From assembly GCF_001638985.1 (NCBI RefSeq), contig NW_017265149.1:251241-315240 (forward strand): a stretch of 64,000 nt of DNA, given 5' to 3'. The first letter of the stretch is position 1. Every line of letters starts with the position of its first letter. Shown one piece after another: positions 56,901 to 64,000 of the stretch. The notes below the pieces were generated by a model. It was not told the origin of the DNA, made no database searches, and worked only from the letters and a program-made list of their open reading frames with translations. This stretch comes from Phycomyces blakesleeanus NRRL 1555(-) (Eukaryota > Mucoromycota > Mucoromycetes > Mucorales > Phycomycetaceae). The position numbers and the translations under genes were made by a program.

Positions 56901-58000
56901 AGAACGATCCCGATATTGTCGAGGCTGTTGCACTTGGCTTCGGAATGATCCTTGACTCTGTGTTTGAGATTGATCAGTCTTCGATTGTCGGACTCTCTCC
57001 TCGTTCATTGGCTGCAACTATCAAGGGTACTTGCACCATCCGCAACGCTCTGACATGCTATGCCGATCTCCTGTCTCCTCCTTCTCGCCGAATACTCGGC
57101 TACTTTGCTGCCCAGCTCCACAAAATTGCACCCGAGACTGCCAAGGTGTTTGACAGCCTGACCATGCCCGATGTCAACAACAAGGATCAGTACCCTGAGT
57201 TCACCAAGAAGTATCGTACCCTCCTTGACCTCCAGAGGGGTTTCCCTCAGGTCCAGAAGATTGAAATTGGACAGTTTATGGCAGCCGTCGGTGTTATGCA
57301 GCCCCGTCGCTACTCTATTGCCTCTTCTCCCCACCTGTTCCCCAAGGAGGCTCACTTGGCTGTAGGTGTAGTTGACGATGTTGTCAATGGCAAGCACTAT
57401 CCTGGTTTGGCATCTTCTTTCTTGGCTCACCAGGTTCCCGGCGAGTCCAAGGCGGTTCTCCGCGCGAATTTCAAGTCATCCAAAGGTGTTTTTGAAATGC
57501 CTCCTGATGCCGAAACTCCTATAATCATGATCTCAGCTGGAACTGGTATCGCACCCTTCCGTGGTTTCCTTCAGGAACGTGCCTACCAGCACAAGCACGC
57601 CTCTGGCCCAGTAGGCGAGTGCTTGGTATTCTTTGGCTGCCGTCGTGAGGACCAGGATCGTATCTATGGCGATGAATTTGACGAGTATGTCAAGGAAGGT
57701 GTCATCTCTGGCCTCCATGTGGCTTACTCTAGACAGATCCCTCCTTCGGCCCGTAAGTATGTCCAACACCAAGTACTTGCCAATGCAAATGAAATCTGGC
57801 GTATGATGGTTCCTCTTGACAAGAGCAAGAAGCCGGCAGTTGTCTATATTTGCGGTAGTGGTGCCATGAGCCGCGATGTTCGTACAACCTTCCGTTCCAT
57901 GGCTATTAGTTTTGGCGCTGCTAAAGATGAAGAAGAAGCAGACAAGTTCATCCAGAAACTCATTCAGTCTCGCCAATACAATGAAGACGTCTGGGGTTAA
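53992..58000 (+). CDS. Self-sufficient cytochrome P450-reductase fusion 2 (CYP505/BM3 type) with N-terminal extension
   Basis: Exons 53992-54308, 54398-54665, 54776-55733, 55833-56481 and 56572-58000 have exactly the same lengths as in fusion 1 and give 1206 aa. The start is fixed by alignment of MVVNTTSIIVAIKGAN with MSTNLTSLIVAVKGAQ, although the frame is open further upstream. It has the same order: beta-grasp-like N-terminal 85 residues, P450 with AGHDTTANT, ETLR and FSTGPRACIG, flavodoxin FLYGTQTGTSQDY, and FAD/NADPH RRYSIASSP and SAGTGIAPFRGFLQER. All cofactor motifs are intact. Differences from fusion 1 concentrate in surface and linker regions and in the substrate-side PVRALGKYCQ (PVRMLGKYCQ in fusion 1). 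The products may differ in substrate choice. Intron 3 (99 bp) is a multiple of three and open in frame. Confidence 0.93.
55734..55832 (+). other. Intron 3 of P450 fusion 2: in-frame, stop-free 33 codons
   Basis: The frame runs without a stop from exon 3 through this 99-bp intron into exon 4. Retention would insert 33 residues (FFSKKKC, VYWYAFIIILIFSS, FFLCAYMYI) between heme domain and reductase, a good candidate membrane helix. Normal splice signals (GTATTT, weak; ...TATCAG) are present. The donor GTATTT is poorer than GTAAG/GTATG used elsewhere. Confidence 0.8.
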
Positions 58001-58800
58001 TTATTTATCTCTTCCTTATTCTCTCCTTTAGTCCCTTGTTTCTTTCCTTCTTTTTGAAAAAAAGAAGAAGAAAAGAGCTCCCTTTCACATTCACATATTA
58101 TCTGTAAATTTTTTTGTTACCTTTATTTTATTTCTCTAATCATATTTTCATCGTTCAGTTTCAAATACATCCTTATTATCATCATATTCTCTATCTCTTT
58201 CTCTTTCTCACCTGGTCTATGATAGTTAAAGCTTCGATACTTTATAATATTTTCATAAAATGGCAATTCCACTGATACGAATGGCTTATATCAGTTGGTA
58301 GTTTATAAACCTAAGTATTATGGATCAGTACCATCAGAAATAAGTAAATTTTATAGGATTCAATACATAAAGCTATTTACAATAATATATATATTAAACA
58401 CACTTTGGCAATAATCTCTAGTGTAATATATTGTATAGAAGTGTTGACTATAAAGGCTAAGCAGCCAAAAGGTATCATGAAAGCAAAAGAGAGATAAAGA
58501 CCCTAAATATCTTTACTTACCATAGAGATAATACATACATAAGAATATTGTTTGTTCAAAGGTTTCTTTTCGGTATAGTAATTAGGTACAGAAAATTAAG
58601 ATTGCAAAACACATTAAAAAACTTTTTACTAGATCAAGAATATACTATTCGTTTTCGAGTCAATCCTTTTGAGAGAGAGAGAAAATACTGGGAATGGGGA
58701 GCAGGAACTGTAATAGAATGGATAGACTTGTTAGGTGCCAACTTACATGTGATAGTTAAATGTGCCTTATGTCATACATATGAATGTCAATTTTTGCTCG

Positions 58801-59560
58801 CCAACTGACAGATGTGATATTGATATTTTAGCTTGAAAAAGAGATAAATAAATATGGCGATGATCCCATGCTATGGTAGACTTTAGCTAAAGAGGTTGAT
58901 ATAGCAGCTGTTTTCTTTGTAACACTGAGTTATTACTTGACAAGAGATTAAAAACAAAAATCTTGAGTATATAACGGCTTACCATATCGCTGAATAAGAA
59001 AAAAAAAGGGAGAAGAAATAGTCTCTGTTGTACAGATACCGATCAATCTTTCTAAGCCAAAATGTGAAAAGAAGGAAGTAGAAGAAAAGAATGGTGAAAC
59101 GCCTAGCTTAATTGCATTCAAAGACGTATAAATGATACTTTATGTAAGCACAACTTTGCTTACTAGATTTGTTTTGGCCAAGAGTAAGTTTTCTTATTTA
59201 CTAATATAAAGTAGTAATGCCAAGCACTTGATACACTTACATCAGAAGACCAAAATGAAAATGAAAATAGAATCTTAAAAAGATGCAAGATTGTAGAATT
59301 ATGACTGTTCTGTCAAAAGATCAAAATATTACACCAAAATAGCTAATGATGTTTTATGGCGAAGGGACTTTAAAAGCAAAAAACAATAATAATGTCTGTG
59401 TGGAACGTCTTACAAGAGTAAAAGAAACCAATTTAAAAGTTTTTAAACCAAAGATGTATAAAAAAAATGAGAAGAAGCCTTGTAATTATGCTATTGATAA
59501 CGGCAACAGTTACAACAACAAATATTGCTCAAGATATATATATATATTTATATTTATAAA
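58801..59560 (+). repeat. Duplicated upstream block, copy 1 (copy 2 at 62680-63420)
   Basis: Starting at AACTGACAGATGTGA, the sequence is near-identical to that from 62683. Shared parts include TAAAGAGGTTGA, ATAGCAGCTGTTTTCTTTGT and GAGTTATTACTTGACAAGAG, plus ACAGATACCGATCAATCT. Each copy precedes one Hsp70-like gene by about 1.1-1.3 kb. Confidence 0.85.
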
Positions 59561-60023
59561 ATTTATTCATTCGCTTTAAAACCTTTCTGTTCATTTTCAG
59601 CTTTAGGTGACTCTTGACATAAAGATACTCAAGGCTTGAAATTCTGTACCACATTTTACAAAAAATTAAAAGATTGTGTGTGTAAAATTTAATCAATGCT
59701 CATCCTTGTTTTATAAGCCATAATTTTGGAGCTGTAGATTCGGAACATTGACAAATGCACACTAGATATTTTAGAGAAGGAGGATCTACTTGTCAAGATC
59801 AAGACCTGTTTATATACATATATGTGGGTGGAGATGTATTTTCAATACTACTTTAAGTAAAACAGTAAAAAGAAGAAGTATTATAGAAAAATGTTAGATT
59901 TTTCTTTATGCTTTTTTTGTGCAACCACATTAACAGAAGAGGAAAAAAAATTAAGAAAGAGAAGCCAAGTATTAATAATTTTTATAATTTTTATAATTAT
60001 ATAAACCCATCACTTTTCTCATT

Positions 60024-60069
60024 CACTCCTCCTCTCACTCCTCCTCTCACTCCTCCTCTCACTCCTCAT
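60024..60069 (+). repeat. 13-bp CACTCCTCCTCTC tandem repeat in gene C leader
   Basis: About 3.5 units of CACTCCTCCTCTC between the TATA-like box and the ATG of gene C. Gene D has only a single copy-like CCTCTCACTC there. Confidence 0.85.
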
Positions 60070-60102
60070 CTTACTCTTTCACTTCTATTTTATATACATA
60101 AA

Positions 60103-62395
60103 ATGCTATCATTTATTACAGGCGGCACAAATAAGACCATCGAATATGATTATCTAATTGCTATAGGTAATATATATATATATCCTTATGTTGATTTGTT
60201 GGCTATATCTTCTTTAAAACACTCTCTTGAATATTAACATAATATTAATACATATATTCTCTTATTAGACTTTGGTACAACCTACTCCGGCTTTGAAGTA
60301 ATGAGCTTAAACAAACTGGAACCAAAAGCTGTTGATCTATTTAATCAGTAAGTTTTTGTTTTATTTGTTTGCCTTTTGGAATCATATTGTTTCTGTTATA
60401 TTGAACAAGTAAACTTAGTAAAGCTATTGTTGCTATACGTAAAGCATAAGCTGAAGAATAAATACACTAGAGTAGTTTATTTCAACTACTTACTTAACTG
60501 ACTCTGACTAAACTTATTTATTTTTATTCAGTACAAAGTGCTGTAAGACTGACTGGAAATTCAAATATATGGAGTCTGCGTTGCTGTATAGCCCAACTAG
60601 AAGGGCACTCGTGAAATATGGAAAAGAGGCTGATGGGTACCGCAGAAGATACCCCAACTACGGATATGATTATGTGTCCAAAGTCAAGTTACACCTAGAC
60701 GGATTCATCGAAGAAAAGGATCTGCCTCCCCTACCATCAGATAAAACTCCACTAACAAGTAAGAATCTCAAAGGCAGCTTATGGTCAAGAGACAAGTATC
60801 TACATATATACACATATATTTATACTTATACTTTATATCTTATTGCTCTTATTCTAGTCATTGCTGATTTTCTGAGGAAAATGTACAAAGATATCAACAA
60901 CGATATATACAAAGTATATCCCAAATATTACACCTCCAAGTACAGATACTGTTTGACAGTCCCAGCTATGTGGACTAATGAATCAAGAGATCTCATGAGA
61001 AAAGCTGCTGTCAAAGCAGGTCTTATCTCAGAGCATGACGACCCCAAAAGACTCTTGTTTGTTGATGAGGCTATGGCCGCTGCCTTGTATGCTGAGCGTA
61101 ACACATCCGGTCCAAAACTCACGGACGGCCAGAGTTATATGATTTGTGATGCTGGCGGTGGAACTGTAGACATTGCTGTATTGGAAAAGAACGCCTTGTC
61201 GGAGAAAACCTGTTACAAAGAGATTACCATAGGAACCGGCCGTTCTTGTGGATCAACTTTCTTGGATAAACGATTTAAAGTCTTGATGGAAAAAAGCCTA
61301 CATAAACACCCTGAATACACTGAAGCAGATATAGAACCCGCTCTAGATGAATTTATAAATACTATAAAGGTAATAACTAATTAATTCTTCATTGAATATA
61401 CGAGGCATGATATAGCTTATATCAATGGTTGACCCAAAGCCTTATTTTTTATTCATTTGAAATTTATATTTTGTAGAGATACTTTGGCGATTCTATATGC
61501 AATCTAAGACCTGAGATGAGTGAAATATGTGATGGTGCCCATCAAAACCCTACATTTGCCGACAAATTTTCATATGATGAAATCCGTAAAGAAGTGTTTG
61601 ACCCAGTAGTAAATGAGGTCATTAGCACCATCGAAACGCAATTCGCACAGTTGGGTGAAAGAAAGCTGGATGCCATGTTTATTACCGGGGGATTTGGAAG
61701 CTCACCGTACCTTCAACACCGGATCAAGGAAACCTTTAAAGATCGAGTCAAACATTTTGAGGTTGTCAGATTTGGAACAATGGCTGTAATGAAAGGAGCG
61801 CTTCTGTACGGCATCGACCAAAGTATAGTAATTAACCATGTCTCGCGCCGCACATACGGTATCATGCTATGTGAGCCCTCTCACGCCTTCGATGAGCCAA
61901 GGTCCTGGAGTAATAGATTTGATGTGTGCATCACTAAAGGTGATCCTATCAAAAGAGATCGATGGATTAGTAGAACGCTGGATTTGGAGAAAAATCATTA
62001 TACTGCTATATGTAAGTTTTGCTTAATGTCTTTGTATATATTAACTAATTTTACCTATCAAATATAAAACAAAAGCTTTGTTTGCATACGATGGCGATGA
62101 TCCAATTCCCGAGTATCCTACTGAAAAAATGGCTCATCTAGTGGCTGTTTATAACATTAAATTTAGCATTAAAGACAGAAGTGTTTCAAATAAGAATCTG
62201 GTCATAGATATGTGGTTTGGTCTGGACAGGATTGAGGTCAAGGCAGAATTCGTAGACCACCAATTTCGCTATAAAACAGTATCGGATGTTAGCGGGAAAG
62301 TTACTGAACTACCTTTCTTATCCCTCAAACCAGTGATTGACAAGACATCTTCAGACGATTATTTAACACAATCGCTGTTTGGAAGCCTTCCCTGA
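60103..62395 (+). CDS. HSPA12-like Hsp70 protein C
   Basis: Exons 60103-60166, 60269-60347, 60532-60758, 60858-61369, 61477-62011 and 62076-62395 give 578 aa. Phosphate motif 1 is IAIDFGTTYSGFEVM, phosphate motif 2 ICDAGGGTVDIAVLEKN, and the adenosine motif FITGGFGSSPYLQHR. The segment VSKVKLHLDGFIEEKDLPPLP in exon 3 is kept in more canonical form than in A or B. The start MLSFITGGTNKTIEYDYLIA aligns with gene D. It has the same six-exon plan as A and B. With intact ATP-site motifs this is the copy most likely to be an active ATPase. The gene and its upstream block form one unit of a tandem duplication with gene D. Confidence 0.88.
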
Positions 62396-63833
62396 GACTT
62401 TTAACTTCTAACGCTTAAATATTATATTTTCATATTATACATACATACATATATACATACATACATACATATTAAACTAGTCACTATTTTGTGCAATAAA
62501 TTAAATTCAAATATACAAATTTATAGATCGAGTCTGAAATGACTTTTCCAAGATTTGGGTGAGACCGTCGAACTACCAGGGAAGGATTAATTCTCCCCTC
62601 CATCACCAGTAATTGACCAGCTGGATAATCAGATAATAGAATGCTTTTCTTTTGCTACCTTATATAAAAAGAGGATTATAGTAACTGACAGATGTGACAT
62701 TGATATATCGATTTGAGAAAGAGATAAATAAACAAATGAACGAGTAGATGGTTATAATGATCCCATACTATGGTAAACTTTTGCTAAAGAGGTTGACATA
62801 GCAGCTGTTTTCTTTGTTATACTGAGTTATTACTTGACAAGAGATTAAAAACAAAAATCTTGAGTACGTTATCGTTTATCATATCGCTGAATAAAAAGAA
62901 GAAGGAGAAGAAATAGAAGAAATAGTCTCTGTTTTACAGATACCGATCAATCTCTCTAAGCCAAAATGTGAAAAGAAGGAAGAGCCAGAAGAAAATACTG
63001 GTGAATAATATTGCTTAATTGCATTCAAATACGTATAAATGGTACTTCATCTAAACAAGACCTTTAATAGATTTGTTTTGACCAAATGTGAGTTTTCGTA
63101 TTTGTTAATATAAAGTAGTAGTTTCAAGCACTTGATACATTTGCATCAGAAGATTGAAATGAAAAATGAAAAATGATAAAATTAAAGCTTAAAGAGGTGT
63201 AGACTTATAGAAGGATTATTATTATATTGTGAGGACATCAAATCTTACAGCAAAAGCATAATGATATCATATAGGAAATGAACTTTAACTTAAAATAATA
63301 TTTTTCGTGTGCGCAAGTATTACGAGAATAGAAAAAAAATCTCAAGCTAAAGCTGTCTTTAAACAAACGGACAGAATACAAAGAAGAAGAGGCCTTGTAA
63401 TTATTTTATTGGTAAAAAAGTAACAGCAACAATTGTTTTGTTTTGTTTTGTTTTGTTTTATATAAGTTATAAGCTTGAAACTGTAGCTTGGGGACGTCGG
63501 AAAACAAATACACATTACATATTATAAAGAAAGAGAAAATACACAAAGAACAAAAGCAGTACATATACGTATATGTGCATGTATGTGTATATTTCATATC
63601 ACTTTGAGAGTAGCAGTGAAAAAAAAAGAAGTATTCTAAAAATGAGTTAGAATCGTTGTTTTTTTTTAGTGCAACAACATTAGCAGAAGAGGGACACAAA
63701 TTATTTCATTTTATTTTAATAGGGAAAGTAATGATTCATATAATTCTTATAGCTCTTATAATAGTATAAAAACACTTCTTTCTTTTATTTTACTTTTCCT
63801 CTCACTCTTTCACTTCAATTTCCTAGGCAGAAA
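62396..63833. other. Intergenic region between Hsp70-like genes C and D
   Basis: From 62680 it repeats the upstream block of gene C. GTATAAAAAC (63764-63773) is a TATA box about 65 bp before the ATG of gene D. A GTTTT repeat lies at 63436-63458. No other gene seen. Confidence 0.6.
62680..63420 (+). repeat. Duplicated upstream block, copy 2
   Basis: Second copy of the block at 58801-59560, offset by 3.88 kb. Similarity fades toward the start codon but resumes near GCAACAACATTAGCAGAAGA (63672, compare 59922). Confidence 0.85.
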
Positions 63834-64000
63834 ATGTTATCCTATCTTACGTCTGGCAAGAATAATAGTAACAATACTAGCGAATATGATTTTCTAATTG
63901 CTATAGGTAAAGAAGTGCTTTTTGTGTGTTGTTTCTTCTTTAAAACATTTTTCTTACATATTAAGATGAACATGAAATATACATTTATTTTTGTACTAGA
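63834..64000 (+). CDS. HSPA12-like Hsp70 protein D (5' end only)
   Basis: Exon 1 (63834-63906) encodes MLSYLTSGKNNSNNTSEYDF followed by LIAI, then a GTAAAG donor. The intron runs to TACTAG at 63994-63999, and exon 2 would start at 64000, the last base of the window. The leader peptide, splice phase and TATA box position match gene C, so this is the fourth member of the family. Nothing can be said about its catalytic motifs. Confidence 0.75.
   Translation, partial: MLSYLTSGKNNSNNTSEYDFLIAIGKEVLFVCCFFFKTFFLHIKMNMKYTFIFVL

Larger units (their letters stand above)
58001..60102. other. Intergenic region between P450 fusion 2 and Hsp70-like gene C
   Basis: Contains the conserved 3' motif at 58139-58167, then from 58801 a block of about 0.75 kb that is repeated at 62680. 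An 86-codon frame (58548-58808) and the following LEKEINKYGDDPMLW reading (58833 on, then a stop) look faintly protein-like but are not recognised. A TATATAAAC box (59998-60006) and a 13-bp CT-rich repeat lie before gene C. Confidence 0.55.

Noticed and set aside
1..64000. tRNA or rRNA genes
   Set aside because: I looked for B-box-like GGTTCGANTCC and cloverleaf arms and noticed none. Similar words (for example GGGTTCAAATCTGG near 46050) lie inside transposase genes. A covariance-model scan would settle it.

Overview
The window looks like nuclear DNA of a filamentous fungus, most likely an early-diverging one of the Mucorales type (Mucoromycota). Genes are split by short introns (about 50-250 bp, GTAAG/GTATG...AG) and lie in very AT-rich intergenic DNA full of microsatellites. 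The gene set fits as well: BM3-type P450-reductase fusions, HSPA12-like Hsp70 paralogues, Tc1/mariner and CACTA (Tnp2) transposons. Species cannot be fixed from the sequence alone. All gene models were spliced by hand from reading frame, splice sites and paralogue comparison.

Layout. 1-7.3 kb: two decayed Tc1-like transposase relics flank a block of nested tandem repeats (4.7-6.4 kb). 8.4-11 kb: a tandem pair of small acidic protein genes of unknown family, duplicated with their promoters. 12.3-13.4 kb: Mediator subunit MED10 (minus). 14.7-16.6 kb: a hairpin MITE and a dead IS630/Tc1-type element. 16.8-17.7 kb: a Dgk1-like CTP-dependent diacylglycerol kinase. 17.9-22.7 kb: an apparently complete 4.8 kb CACTA transposon with TIRs, a TTT target duplication, an 896-aa Tnp2-like transposase and a divergent 194-aa second gene. 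23.3-25.5 kb: a tandem CCCH zinc-finger protein (minus). 25.5-34.2 kb: a long AT-rich gene-poor stretch with one MITE.

34.3-38.3 kb and 54.0-58.0 kb: two 1206-aa self-sufficient P450-reductase fusions (CYP505/P450-BM3 architecture) with identical exon lengths. Each carries about 85 extra N-terminal residues that look like a beta-grasp/ubiquitin-like domain. Their third intron is more conserved than the flanking exons, is stop-free in frame, and would encode a membrane-spanning segment if retained. This is the most unusual signal in the window. 40.2-41.6 kb: ribosomal protein eL8, with an intron directly after the ATG.

43.2-50.0 kb and 60.1-64.0 kb: four HSPA12-like Hsp70 genes (the last cut by the window end) sharing intron positions. 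The first lacks the catalytic Asp of phosphate motif 1. The first two are interspersed with two intact-ORF Tc1/mariner elements, one with clean TIRs and a TA duplication. The P450 fusions would oxidise lipids using a built-in reductase, and Dgk1 and eL8 are housekeeping genes. The Hsp70 and P450 copies are expanding local families, and the transposons account for much of the remaining structure.
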